From Neckera pumila (lineage: Eukaryota; Streptophyta; Bryopsida; Hypnales; Neckeraceae): a stretch of 64,000 nucleotides of DNA. Location of the stretch: the NCBI GenBank assembly GCA_963969595.1, contig OZ018409.1, positions 30,021,282 through 30,085,281 on the forward strand, written 5' to 3'. Every line of letters starts with the position of its first letter. Positions within the stretch are counted from its first letter, which is position 1. The notes beneath the pieces were generated by a model. It worked only from the letters and a program-made list of their open reading frames with translations. It did no database searches and was not told where the DNA came from. Shown one piece after another: positions 22,745 to 37,700 of the stretch. The position numbers and the translations under genes are program-made.

Positions 22745-25700
22745 TTATCTCCCCCCAGCAATGGCCTCCCTCACAAAATCATCACAGGAGGTGCAGCCTC
22801 CAGTCAAAGCGTCCGACAAAGCGCCCATGATGTCCAGCGCTTCCTGCACATCACCTGCCCCTTGCATATCCTCCAGCCACTCCAGAATCTCTTTGGAGAA
22901 TGTCAGCAAGGCTCCCACATCCCGGACTCTCTCCTTCATGTTCACCTCCCAAGGCTCCATGCCGATCTGGCTCGCCGTGGCTGACGTCGTGTCTCCTCCT
23001 TCTTTGTTGGTGCTCTCCGCTGCTGCTGCTGCATCTACCTCCACCTCTCGGGCAGCTTTCACAGTGCCGCTTTTAAAAAAGTGCTGCAACTGGTCTACTA
23101 AACCCACATACACAAGCATGGGGTGAGAGATCGTGAAAAGCTGCTCGGGGCTCAACGCCCCATTCTTGCTACTAGTATTATCCGTATCGGGTGTCTTGGG
23201 TTCTACTACTACAGGGGAAGATTGGAAAGGGGAAGTATCGGTGTGAGGGGAAGGAAGAGGGGAAGCAGGAAGGAGAGATCGCCCTTGCTTGTGCTGGGCG
23301 TGGGCATGGACCAGTCCACGTTGAATGAAAGCTCGTCGAAAGCGCTGCCACTCGTCCAGGGAGTGCAGCAAGAGGGACTGCACCATCATGAACTGGACGC
23401 TGTCGTCTGCACTGGACCCTCGCTGCGGAGTGGTCGGCGTGCTGGGCTTCGCTCCTTCCACAGGCTCAGATGACGTAGATGGAGACAAGAATGTATTCAA
23501 AGACTTGGCCTGGACACGGCGTTGGCTCGCCCCTCCTTGGTCGAGTAAATGACGGGCCATCTGGATCATGAAAGGGAGCAGACGGGAGTTGCTCTCTCGT
23601 CCTCCTCCCTTGCTGTCCACACTGAAGGACATGTTGGTTGCAAACCGTCCCAGCATCTGGATCAAAGTCCACAGTTGATTTCAATTCAAAGGTGGAGAAT
23701 CGACCAACAAGAATACAATCCCTAGTGAACACTCTCGCTATGGAAAATTTAGCCACATCAACCCTTGCCAATTGAAACGCCATACAATGCAGTTTGTAAC
23801 GTAAACCCTGCCAATTTGAATGTGGTTACACTCTGAAGTCTCTGGTGAGGGCTACTTTATCGAGAGGAATTTTTTTACTGCATCAAGCACCTTCCATCCA
23901 CCTATTCAGAATGAATGCCCTTGTGATAACACTATTCACACTCCTACGATTCAATGCAGAAAAAGCGCCAACCTTGTTAAGAACCCACGTTAATAGACAG
24001 AAGAGAGCAGCCTTTCAAAAATGTCTTTGTGGAGTGGGTTTTCTACAAATGAATTTCAGCTTTGCAAGCAAATCGTAAACATTTCAGCAAATCAAGTAGA
24101 GTGTATCAGCAAAGTAGCACAGGAAAATAGACAAAATAGAGCAGGTGCTCGACATACCATGACAATGTCGTACATCAGCAGCCGAAGACGACTGCCATCG
24201 GCACGACCGAGAGAATTGAGGCTATCCCAATAATGATCCACGCAGCGAGCGTACTGCGCAAGAGGCACCGCGGGACCCCTCAAAGGAAAAATGTTGTTGC
24301 AAAGTGTCTCGCTGTTTCGTAATGTTGCACCTTCCCACTCTTTCTTGGGATTTTTCAAGGAAGCATCCGCTCGTTTGGCCTCCTGGTGACACTGGAAGTG
24401 TATGACATTGAAATGGCTCACGGTTGTGTAGACCCACTCACTTCGTTTGTGGCTGCTTATGCCCATTCCCACGTTCACTCGTTTGCTGTAGCAGTAAGTA
24501 CCCAGCATGTCCGTAGGACGTAACAAGTATCCCTCTCTACAAACCATGCAAGCCAACCCTGCTTCTTCCTCTTCCACCTCCTCCAAACCTTCAATGAGTG
24601 GCTTGGAGACTACTATGCGCTCACCACCATCAGACCGCACCTCACGCCGCATACCCAAGCCCTGCAAGAGAGAGATCCACAAAATTGACAATGTGAAAAC
24701 ATTCTGGAGAGAAAGAAGTCAATGCAGTGCAAACAGATACTGCTACGATCATTTAAAACAACCCAGAGATAAAGATGTGGCGCACCTCAAGCAGTTCTTC
24801 CCGTCGCCGTAAGGCACGCCGTCTCATCTCGTCTTTGGTTGAGTTGCGCAGTTGCTGAATCTTCTCTAACAGAAATCCTTCATTCTTTCCCTCTTTGTCC
24901 GCAAGCGTATCCAACAGATTTTCAGCTCTAGCGCCTATTTCGTTCTCTCCAGAAACTCCTTCAAGTCCATGCAGGAGGGGTAAAACTCCTTCATTATCCA
25001 AGTACTGTTGTATCACCAAGTCACCTCGAGCGAGCCCCCTCAACATGGACAATATGATAGGAACGGACGGCATTTCCAGAGCCTGCACCCACTCTGGTCG
25101 CGCCTTCTGATCCAAACCCTTCTCTTGAACTGGAAAGGCTCGCTTCAAATACTGGATAGCAGCTGTGAATTTGCACAACAGTGAAATTATGAGATGAAAC
25201 TCCCATTTAATTCAACAAGTCAAACTCCATTCAAAAAACTAACTATAACAGGAGATCAAACTCACTAAATTCCCCTGGATCAGAAATGAATATCAAACAG
25301 AAATGACAAGCAGAACTTGCGATAGTACAAACGAGTACCTGTAATAATCCCCCTCTCAAAAATAAGGCGCTTGAGCCGTTCCCCATTAGTGTTCAGCTTG
25401 ATGGATTCGGTAACCCGCACAAAATTGTCGAGTGCACGCTGATGCTCAGTTGCCTTCTGAAGGACACCCTCGTCCTTGACATTATCACAGAATAGTTTCT
25501 GCAAACAATCGAAAGCATCCCAATCCTCGAGGTACGGTAAAAAGTGGTTCACCAGCACCTCCATGGCAGTCTGCTCCCCGTACGTCAGGAAAGGGAGAAT
25601 ACGGGCCACGGTATCATTATTCCGCTGCTGTTTGGCTCCAGAGGAGTGGGACAAACGATCCAAAAACATTTGCACGGCAGCAGCAGCTTGGTCCTCTGTA

Positions 25701-28700
25701 CTCACTCCAGCACTCTCATCACTTTCATTAGCCTCAGACACTAAGCTCTCAACTATGAGCAAGAGGCCTTCAGCTGGTTCCACTGCATCGGTTGAAAACG
25801 CTCGTCGGGCAGTCTCTAAGAGCACAGCTAACGCCCCTAACCGAAGTAGTGCCTGTCTGTTGGCACGAATCTTACAGCAGTACATGAGCAACTTCAGTAC
25901 AAGCGTAAGTTCCTCTTGCCCAGATTTGATTTCAGCATCACTAAGTTGCTGCATGGCCAACGAAACATCAAGAAAGAGATGAGCAACAACACAATTATTT
26001 CCTCAAAACCCAAGCATATATTATCATTCGAATGACGGATAAGTTTGTAAATCCACGTTAGCAAACAAGCAGTACACCGCAGAACAGGATGAGAAGGTCT
26101 AACAAACAAAAAGATGTAGAAAACCATGAATAGGAGTCGCTTGGTGAATTTCAGAAACCAGAAGTCATCACTCAAACATGTACACTCTAAAAAGGGCTAA
26201 GAGAGGTAATTAAGTACCTGAACCATGTTAACAACAATCTCTAAGCCTCCACACTCTTGCATCACTCCAGCGATCGCAAACTCCACTTCTGGATCCTGGG
26301 CTTCTTCGCGATCATCTTCAAGTTCTTTGATCATCGGCTCTGTTGCTTCTCCGTCCAACCCCTGAACATTATAAAAACTAATATCAATAAGGTATCAAAT
26401 GGCCTGTAAAACTAAAACCAATACATGGAATACAACTCCATCTAGAAACACTGAAAACCAGTAGAGAGACGCGAAAAAACAAACTGAAGTACAAAGCCTG
26501 ACGTACCTGCAGTCGGTAAGTAACAGTCATCGGTGGACACTCTCTTCCTGGAGCTGGAGCTGAGTTCAGCAAACTTGTACCAACCGTGGAGCTAGCTGAT
26601 TGACTGTGAGCCTTTTTCCACACTTGCTCATATACCTTCACCGGGCAACATTTAAGTTCAATTCAGAGGGTTACAACGCTTGTCAGAGCCACTAACAGTA
26701 AACAGAAGAATCAGATGCGCGTAAGAGACTTTTATTAATTAATCAATTTTAAAGTTTAAACTAAAAGGTCTGATAGAAGCACTATGGAAAGATCTAAATA
26801 GCAATATATAAAAACAGTAAAGCTTCACTCACACGCTAACAGACACCCCACGAAAAATACTAATACGTGAGACGTGAAAAACGCAATACAGCAGCAACCA
26901 ATCGACAGTATACATCCTTGAAAGTACCTGTGCCACACTCAAATCCAGGGCAATGATGTTCCCGGCTACCAGAAGCTCCATGCCATAATCATCCTCTACA
27001 AGTCCAAGGAGCTCCAGTTGACGACAAATTTTGTTTTTGACATCACGCATGAGAGGCCCAATCTCAAGACTGGAGTATGGATTTTTGGTCATGGACCCTC
27101 GAATAAATTCCTCTTGTGTGTGCGCCTTATTCAGAACCATCATATACGCTGGCTCAGGTTTTGTCGGACAAATAATATTACACAGCTGCTCCAGAATAAA
27201 CTGCAGACAAAAGAAGAAATCTAAATTAGCTGACATCCGCAATTCTAAAATGAAGATCACTGTGAAAGAAAATCACAAGAAAAAGAACAATTTCAACGTC
27301 AGTTTGCCAAGGAAATGATCAAATTGTGAGATTGTTAGCCCATCTCCTCCAAGAAGTATTACCACTGGAGAGCGGCCGTTCCTGTCTCGACTAAGGCCAG
27401 AAACACAGGCACGGATAAAATGACGCTTGTTTTCGTAGCTTTCTTGAAGGAGACTGTCAAGCAGCTCCCGTAAAAGCCGCCCACAGTCACCAATAAGCTT
27501 GGTCTTCTGTACTACTAAACCCCTGATTGCCAGGAGTGCCTCCAGTATTTGAGCAAGCAATTCCTCCTTCATAAACCTGTAGTAATACAATCAACACATG
27601 TAAATCACCATACTCTTCAAATACATACTTTACAAAACAACCTACTAAAACAACGGATAGTATAGAATGCAGACCACATTGTAAGTGAGTACTACAGTAG
27701 CTTCTGTTGACTTCAAATTTTAAAGTGTGAGTGACGTTCGGTGACAACAAGCAAGAAACTATCTATGAAAGATATGAAGTGGAACTGTGTGAGTTCCGGA
27801 AGATGTCTTACTTGGCTCGGATGTTGGGCAATTGCAGGAACTTGCTGAGAAGCTCGATGAGCTTGTGAAGAATGTATCCCTGCGAAATATCTGTGTGCGA
27901 GCTCCTTTCTTGAGCCTCAATTCTGCTTACTTCATCGGTGATCAAGGCACATGTGGTGTGCAGAAAACCACGCACCGTCAGATACAGGCGAGAATCTTCA
28001 GGTTCCACCATCTTGAACAGAAGCTCAAAGTAATCAGCTGCACTCTCTCCCGCAGCACGCGTTGCTGGTAACAGATTCATCAGCAGGTTCAGAAACCGTG
28101 ATCGGCGAACTGAGCTCTGAGCACATAAAACCTCAATAAGTCCACACATTTCCAAGCGCAAGGCCTGGGAACATGCACTAAGCACCAGCTCTTGCACCCA
28201 AGAGCTTTCTTCAAAGGCTGCCAATTCATCCGTAACTGACACCTTGCACGCCTTTCGTCGCCACATGAGTGTATACTTAAGTGCAAGATAGTCCCCATGC
28301 TTTGGATCTTTACGAAGTTTTTGTTGCACCACGCTTTTGAGGGTCTGAGACATCATAATCTGTCGTCTTACAAAGTCTAGATATGCAGCACCATTTCTCC
28401 ACTCAGAATAATTCAAAAGAGGAGTGTCTTGGCTTTCCAAGTCCTGATTTGACTCCTCCGAGAGACTAGATGGATTAGACTTTCTAGTCCCATTGGCTCC
28501 AGAATATCCAAATTTCAAAATCTCCTCTGAGCGTGTCTTGGTAATTGACGGAACAACTGTACCAGCATCGTTCCCTGAACTGATTTCAGGCTTTGGTGGT
28601 GTGCAGGCCTGTACCACAATGCGCAGGCACGGAAGAATGATGTGCTCTGCTATCATTGGATGACGTGCGCCAACCTATAGAATTAAAAGCAATTAGTAAC

Positions 28701-31700
28701 TTCAAGGTCAGAAGATAACACCACAGAACTATATGTTTCTTGAGAACAATGATAAATCCAATATTAAAAAACATAACTATCGCCTGAAATTAATAAAAAA
28801 AAATTCCCTCAGAGAAAGCAAAAGCAAGTTTATACTTCATCTTCTACTTCACAAACCAAGTTGAGACGTAACGCATAACTAATCCTCAGTGATAATTATT
28901 CCTCACTGAGAGTGCTGGATTCTTTCACTGTGATGCAAACGCACCTGAATGGAGCGAAACAAAATCTGGAAAACAACCCGCAAACGCGCTTCCCAAAAAT
29001 CATCACTCAGAGACGTTGTCTCAGAGAGCAACTGGAGTTCATCCCGTACACATGAAGAGATGTCCATAGAACGGTGATGGTCCAAGCAATAGAATGTTTT
29101 CTCTTTAATAAGATGGTTGAGTTCAGAAACAGCTGCAGAGTCGCCTTCAGTGAAAGCACAAAGCACTGCTCGGGCCTGGATGCGGGCGGTTTTGGGACCC
29201 TGATGAATGTTGTTTTCAAAAAGCTCCCTTAGAATGCCAGCACCTACCAACTGTTCTCGAATTTTAGCCTGCTTGGAAAGAACTTGTAACCACTCTAGGC
29301 ATTGCCCAACAAATGTGTTCGCACAACCAAAACATCGATTCATGGGACGGGGGGCCATATGGACTGCCACAGAACTAGAAGACCTCTTGCGCTCCAAGTA
29401 CGCCATTAATACGCGACGTAGGCCTTGCAGCGTCTGTACACTTTTGCTTACAGAATCAAACGCCATCTTACACTTTTCAGCATACAACACCCCAAGTATG
29501 GCAATCTTTCTGTTGATCTTGAAAGAGGAAGATCCAGGCAGAGATACTATCATCTGTTGAACTGAGTCCTTTTGTTGGCTGTCAGTCTCAGTCTCTCCAA
29601 TGCTTGATACAAGCTTCAGCAAAGGCTTCTTGAATCCGAGTAATTGTTGGTACTTTCTGTGAGCATTCTCTGATTCCGATTCAATAGCTGCCAGCCCCTT
29701 CTTCATATCCTCGTCATTTTCCATTGGGTCGAACGTGAAGCTGGGTTTTGCCATAAAATTGAACTCAAATCGTCCATACTTGCTATAGCCACATTCATTG
29801 CAAAGGAATGAATCCAAGTTTTCATAGTTAATGTTCCGGCATTGCCGACACTGGTATGCATTTTCATGGCAATTACCACAAATACCATGCTTGTCAGTGA
29901 CATAGCGACTGCAACGAGGGCACTGTAACGATTCCAGCGAAGCTGCTTGAAGGTTCTCATAAAATGTGTCCAGCTCGATCATGAAGTTGCAAGCTGTAAT
30001 GGGAATCGAAAATTCCACCTTCAATTCCGTCTGATTAAAAGCAAGGTGGCAACTCCGTGCCCGCTTCCACGAAGACCAATTATTTTTCAGCTCAGAAAGG
30101 TCTGCAACAGCCCGATTGTTGTAATATAAATTCAGAATTTTCACTGACTTTGAGCGACGTGCATCATGTACGTTCATCATCACACTCTGGATAGTATGAC
30201 TCCCAACACACTTCACCAATATACGGTTATCTGTAAACTTGGTTTCTGCCTTAAGACTATCCAGCTTCATACGCGTATATGGCACTTCGGGACTGCTGCA
30301 TGCCAAACAGGGCTCGCTCTCCAAATAATATCCGTCGAATTCCACAAGGCTTGTTAATGTGTTGTAAATACGAGAATTCGGATGGTTGGCGAGAAGCTCG
30401 TTTTGAGCGCATAAAGCTCCAAATATGCGCTTCACCACATCCCCGGTCAAGCAAGTTTGAACTATGCTTGCTTCATCTGAGTTTGTCTTCGTATCATTCT
30501 CTGAATCGCCTTTTGCAAGAAGCCAGGTCAGCAAATCAGTGTAATCTACAATATTATGCCCATATGATGGCAATACAGGCACCTTGTCCAGCAAACATGT
30601 CAGTAGAAGGACCCGGAAGGGCTGCTTCCCATGGTTCCAAGTACCATGAAGCACAGCTTTGGCTTCAAACCGAACTGACGTAGCATTCCACTCGAGCAGA
30701 AACAGGTCGATGAAATTCTTCAACACTTTCCCATCGTCCAGGGCAAACTGCTCAACTGCCATGCTCATATCCATGTGAACTTTATCATGTCCGTTTGCTT
30801 CGTCGCTACTACTCCTCTGCTTCTTCTTCTTCCCCTCCGTTGTGGGTGTTCCAGCTCGAGTTGGAGCAGACGTGTTACAATTGCTAGCCTCAGCTTGTTC
30901 AGAAGATCCCTTCCCTGAACTTCCTCCTTCCTTGCCTGTACAAAAAGGGTAGACGGCATAAGAATTATGCAGATGCAATAACTGACAGCATTCCCCAATA
31001 TATAAGGTCAAAGATGATAAGAACTGAACGACAGATGCCAGAGACATGATCAGAAACCATTACCTGTATAGAACACGAGCATCAAAAGCTTCAAAGTTTG
31101 CACCACCGACTCCTCTCCAAACGAAAATACACCTTTCAGGAGAAACTGGATCACGTCAATATGTCTCGAGCAATGCTTCTGCCAATTGCGCGGCCGTGCT
31201 GCTGCAACTTCGACGATGATGGACAAACACTTCACCAATTTCACGCTCATTTCATACGGCAAGGGAGCTTGAAATCCCCCCGACTTCTGAGAAAGCTTAT
31301 ACAACTTCTTCACTTCTCGGTTGAGCTGCCACGCATCTCGAACATTGTAATAATGCCCTTTCGTACCGCAAAAATGCAGTAGAAGTCTCCTGGCATACTT
31401 TCTAATGAAAGTCGTGTGGGGATTGTTGATGTAGCTGCATAAAACTTCTTGCCAACCCTCCAGTTTCAAATCTGTGCTAATCGAACTCCTATACACTGGT
31501 TGATCTTTGTCTCCCACCTTTTCCGGCTTCTCCGGGTGCACAAGGCTGTAAGTAAGCCTAAAAGCACTTTCCACAAGCAATTTGTGGTAGTCACCAAACA
31601 AATCTCCCCTGTGAGCTTTGGCATACGAATCGGAGAAAAATGGAGTGAAGCTCCCTGCTGCAAACTCCCGTCTTACTGTCAGAAGTGCCCCACAAGCTGC

Positions 31701-34700
31701 GGTGGTTGGGCTGGGGGCGCTCACATCAACACCTCTCAAAGACGCCTTGAAGAACTGCATCAACTGCTGAATTATGTTGTGCAAGTAAGCGAGTAAAGGC
31801 TGTTGCCGCAATGCTGCACAAGCTCTCACCAGATGGGAATTCCCCTCGGATCCAACTTGCAAGTCCAAGGGACGTGCTGAAGATGAAGAGTTGCTGCTGG
31901 CAGTAACAGACGGACCCTGACTTGTAGTGCTGGACCTTATTTGTGAGTGCTCAGAACCTGGTTGATGCCAGTTACGCAAAACAAACGTGAAAAACATGAA
32001 AACAAGAATGCAAACTTCTCCCAAATTAGACCGGGTTTTTACTTGCAGAGGTCTGCTGAGGTCCAGCTCCTGCAGCATTAGTTTGATAAACAGCTCCAAG
32101 TCTAGATCCCCTCCGTCAGGTGATCTATCAACAAGTGGACCCGACGCTGCAGAAGCCAATCTGTAAAACAACTGCATAACTGGGACTGCTTGTGCACCAG
32201 AGCATGTGTGCATCCAACCTTTGATATCGGAAATAAGTTGCTGCAAAATCAAAGAATTCACAGCACTTTTGGATGCCGAGATCTCCACACTCTTCGGCTC
32301 CTCGACCAACACTGGATGGATGACATCACTGTTGTCGCTGGTTTCTATAGGTGGAGCACCGCTTGCCTGTAAGCTGAGCTCCGTAGCCATCTGGAGCAAG
32401 CTCTCATCGCTCATTTCATCTATAGAGGAAAACTGTAATTCGTTTCCTTCCCCACCAGCCAAGTCTACCTCAATAGGGATGACAGACATGGGATGTTCCC
32501 TGCTGTGAGGAGGAGGAAGTTGGTCGGCATCCATGACCTCATAGCAACTCTCACATAGGTCAAAATCAGGACACACATTGCAGTGCCAGCGCCTCCTCAA
32601 TATGGGGACAGTCGAACATCCATCACAACAATATTGTACCGAAGCAGTGCTATTGTCCTCATCCATCATAACCTGTCCAGCCCCAGCATTACCACTGCCA
32701 ACTTCTGGAGGTATTGATGGAGGCCTCTGACTTTCAGTTACATCATCCATAGCCAACATGGTCTGTTTTGGAAGTGGAACTTGCAACAGTCTTGCTGACA
32801 TCGCCAAGCTGTAAGAGCAAAAATCAACATCCACACTAGAAGTTTAGCAGGGATAAAACGACAATTGAAGAAACAAGGTGACAGGGGGGGGGGGGGGGGG
32901 GAGATTTGCCCAAGGAAAGACCTTCACATTTAACACACAACAGTCGGAGAACTCCTATTTATATACAGTGAAAGAGAGATGTACAAAATATATAAATATC
33001 TACGACAAACCTGCAAGAGGTTCGCACGGGTTCATATGGTGCAAATAACAGTTTCCGAAGAAGAGAGACTGCTGGAGCCACAGCTCTCTGAGGATCCCCG
33101 GTTTCATGAACCTGCTGCAAGGAGAGACACTCTGCATATCCATATATGATATCCACCATCGATATCACAAGGTTGTTGATAGATTGCGCATCCAGCTGCT
33201 CTCTTGTCAATATCTCCCAGAGTACCTTGACGAGATCTTCCACTACTGATGTTCCTGATCGTGCATGACACAGGTGTAAGAGCAAGAATGTAAACTCAGT
33301 AAGGGTCAACTCAGATTTTCTTGCCAATCAACATAAATAGATCTTTAGGTTCAATCACTCTCAGTATCTCCAAGTACCACAACTTTGGTGATAAAAGAAG
33401 TACTACTTCAGCTCGATAGAAAACATATCCGGTAACTAGAAGATAAGGGATGGTATACGAATAACAAACTCAGAAATCAGATGCAACCACTTGAGGCAGA
33501 CATACCATGTTGGGACAAAAAACTGGCCAGGTTTGATTGACGATGCACTGCGATTTTACAAACAGCACGCATTTGAGCTGAGAACTCCTGAACCGCCCAT
33601 GATGTCGCAGATCCTCCAACAGCTACTCGTGATATCAGAAGCGGGCAACTTCGAGTAACCGCAGACAAGCGCATGTAATCCTTTGCCTGCAAATATGAAG
33701 CAACAACCACCAGAAACTTAATCCTACTGCTTAAGATGCAGACATATTGTTCAGGATATATTCTGCATCACAGTCCACAAGTCATGAAGTTCGTTCCACA
33801 ATCTTTCTAGACAGATTGAAAGTATGACCCAAGATGAACAGAATGTCCACGTGACTGACCTGGAACCAGACATTATGCATACCAGATCGGAACCTTTAAA
33901 ATATGCTTTTGATCATCTCTGAAGGCGCAAGAACAAAAGAAAGGACTACATATAACAAGGCTCAAGATTGAAGGGCAAACCTGATTGTAAGCATCTTTAA
34001 CAGGATACAAAGCTCGCAGAACATATCTGGCTGACGACTGCGGCAAAGGCTGCCTGTCATTTTCAAAAACGGCTTCCAGAACCGGCGAACAAATATTCCG
34101 ACTGTTCTCGAGTCTGTTAGGTGTGGAGTCTGCCACGAATTGAACGCGAGACGACAAATAGTAACTCTGAAGGAAAAGAAGACTATCAGAGAATAGTTGT
34201 TCCGATGGAGTTGCATTCTGCATTAACTTATGTTTTGTCCTACCTACGCCAGACTGGGTAAAAGTTGACCCTGAAAGCCCTGGAGATTCTAAGTCCAAGA
34301 CAGCATCTAACTTCTCCTTCCAACCAAAATCATCCTTGGAACGCCCATAGATCTCTAAGCAATCTATTCTTGGAAGGGACGACCCACTAAAAGTGGGCCC
34401 GATGATGATAGTGAACTCTTCGTCAGCCAGCAAAGCTTCCGCATTGGTAAATGGGATATCATACCAGCAACGAACACCTTCCTCAAGTCTTATAGATCGT
34501 TGAAATACACGAAATTCTGATGGAATATGGCTCGCAGAAGTGTTACCAACATGCACTCGGCAACCCACCATAACAAGGTCTGGATTCGAGTTGAATACAA
34601 GAATCTGCATGAACAAAAATTAAAGATAGTTATCATGTCAAAGGCACCTAACAACATGGAAAAGCAATTCCAAATGCAGAAACAATTCAAAGTACTCGTT

Positions 34701-37700
34701 GTTTCTCGTTCACAAAAGCAGTTGCTGTCCAGTAATATACCTTGAACCCAGATACACTGGGGCCTTCTAAAAAACCCTCTTCAGCTTGCAGACACAACTT
34801 CACACCTTCGGAATCACTGTTTCGAAGTATGTCTCCACCCAACTTAACGTCTGCGGTGATGCAGGTTGTCTTCTCAAAAAAGTCCAGGGGGAAGACGGGG
34901 GCGGCACCACCATAATTGGCTCGACTGCCCAAGAGCGCAGCTCCAAGTTTCTTCACTTGATCAGCCTCCAAGCTTCCAGTTTGTTTGTGGCTTTCAACAC
35001 CAGGCAAGCCACTACCCGATTCCGAAAGTACTGAGACGTATGAGAACACTTGTAGACTCCCATCTTCGTGAAGCACCAACACACTGTTTCTTTCTTTGCT
35101 CATAGGCCGATATGACGCAATGCCATCAATCCGCAAAGATGATGCATTACCCGAATTTCTCAAAAGTTGGGAGTATGTCTCACTAGCCCCGATTCTAACA
35201 GCAACAGCTGTGTTGGATCTTTGACTGGACAAGCACATAAATAAGCCACTACCCTCAAACATCTCCTTCCAATGATGCAATCCTGAAGGTCTAAGTTTGC
35301 CATCTTGCTCCTCTGCTACACTAGCCACCTCGGAAATGCCAGTAAAACCGGGATTCATTCGTGCAAGTAAAGTCAGGTTGTCACTGTACGACAAGAAAAG
35401 TAGTTTGAACGCTGTAGAATAATGCAACGATACCCCTTTCAAGGGCTTATGACCTCCGGGAATTTGGATGTTCTCAGTCAAAATACGGGCCCCGGTTTCA
35501 CCACCAGTAACTTGCTGACTATACAAGATGCCCTGCTGAGAAAGAACCAGAGCAATTAGCTGTCGTTGACCTGTAGAAATGAGACAAGCATCTGCTATGG
35601 AATCCTCCAGAACGGTGAAATAATGAGTTGGGCTTATCTTGTCCTGAGACAGATCATATATTTTCACAAATCTATTAGTAACAACCATAAGTTCAACTTG
35701 CGAACCAGGAACCCAGGCAATTCGGCGTATGTATGAATCTTGTAGAGCAAGCTCCACAGCCAAGCGATCAGTTACTTCTCCTCGAGGGTTGACAGTGAAA
35801 ACCTGGCAGTCGTCATAGCCCGCAACTGCTAAGTAACTTTCATTTGCAGTGTTAAATGCAAGCTGCACAACTTCAAAGCGTACCACATTCTTAGAGAGAG
35901 GCTTAACTGTTGTCTTATCAACAGTAACGGGAATCGCAGTTGGTTGTCCAATAAGCTGTCCAACATCAAAAATGGTTACTTTGTCTCCTTCTCCAGCCGC
36001 TAACCTGCCTCGGCTGCTGATTGTCAGCAATGATTTCACAAGCAGGCCACTAGCCAAATGGGACTTGAGTTCCCGAGCATTCGGATACTCGGTTTTAATT
36101 TTCATATCCAATGATCCGCTCTTGTAAGCCCTCTTCAGCTGAAGAAGATCAGTCTTAAGATTTAAGACCCTGTCTTTGATTAATGCAACCTTCTCGTCAT
36201 TCCTGCTTGTTAACCTGTGATCCAAATTTAGATCACCCAACAACCTCTTGCACAAGGATAACACCTGGCCTTCAACGTCCAACTCTGTCAGCAAAGCTAA
36301 AAGGTGTTCCTCCTCCCCTTCCGCAACTGAAATCTTGAAAGCATCTTCACCAACCACATGGTCCTCATCTTCAACTTCAGAATCACTATCTGATGGGGGA
36401 AGCTGGCTTCTATGTGTACTTAACGGTAAGAACTTTTCTGCATTGCTAGTTCCAGTTGACGAAATAGCGTTTGAGGACGAAACGTACTTTCTAGGCTTCA
36501 AGCAGAGACAGCTGCTGCCTCTGACACTTCCAGCCCCACAGTCACAGAAGAACCGGCTGAGTCGAGAGTACACAACCTTGTGCCCCCTATGACAAACCCT
36601 CGCGCACACAGAGCAGCATCCCTTGGAGACAGTCAAATCACAGGTGTAACAGAAGTACCAATGCTGCTCCATGAAATTGCTACCACTCGAGGTGAAAGTG
36701 CATACACGGGAAGCTAGTGTCCGTTCACTTGTGCTGCCAGTTTCGTCATCGTCACGGTCTAAACTTGCGATTTCACCATCTGAGGTTGCATCGTCTTCAT
36801 CCTCGTCTACTGACATTGCATCACAATCAGCACCTCCCACTCCTGGCTCTAGAGCAGTTGGTGGCAATTGCTCATTTTTCTGAAACAATGACTCTTTCGT
36901 TTTTACACCCGAAAAAGATAAATTGCTATAATTGTCTTTGCCCCCTCCATGCTCACTCAGCAATTCCGACTTGTTAGCACCACAAACGGTCAAGATAGAG
37001 TTCAGGAAAGCAACTATAGACTTCAGCCCTTCTACGTGAGTATTTACAGGCAAATTCCCGACAAGCTCTACCACCGTCCGCAGCAGCCGCTTTACAGAAG
37101 ATGAGTCGCCTTGGGCCAGTTGCACCATCAATCCAAAATATGACTTTGCAGCCACAACATCAAAAGTCACAAACGCCCTTTCCAGATTCATCAACATCGC
37201 TGTGAGCAAATGAGAATGAAGCAGATGCATTTGTGCCTCCGGTGAAAAAATCACCAAAGATTGTACAAAACTAGAAGCCAGATCTCTGACACCAGAAGGC
37301 GCTGCCCGTTTCACTGACTTGCCCTCAGCACCATCCTCAATCCAGCCGAGAAACCGTTCCTCTAGCCACCCGGCTAAACTGACCGTGTCCATCTGCAAAA
37401 ACTTTTGCTGCAGATCTGTCTTACACCTGAGGTCATATCCAAGTAGAACAACAAGAAGTTGTAGGGACTTAATATTAACAATCTCCGTGGAACAGCCATT
37501 CAGAGCCTCTATAAGAAGCGAAACATCGCCTGAACCCACAAGAGCACTGCAGTTGCGAGATATCTCCACCTTCTTCTCCTCCACGCCTACGGTTGGCGAC
37601 TTGGAATAGTAAAGTAAAAGCGCTTCAACTCTGGAAGGATCGCTGCAAATGCTGTTGTGGACTTCGAGTACATGCAAAACAAGAGCCTCCCAAACTGTCT

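Noticed and set aside
22659..23126. 155-codon plus-strand frame at the BIG 3' end
   Set aside because: Antisense shadow of the last BIG exon.
31960..32040. Possible intron inside BIG exon 9 (GT...AG around a hydrophobic stretch)
   Set aside because: The stretch with [18 protein letters not shown] is conserved in plant BIG proteins, so it is coding.
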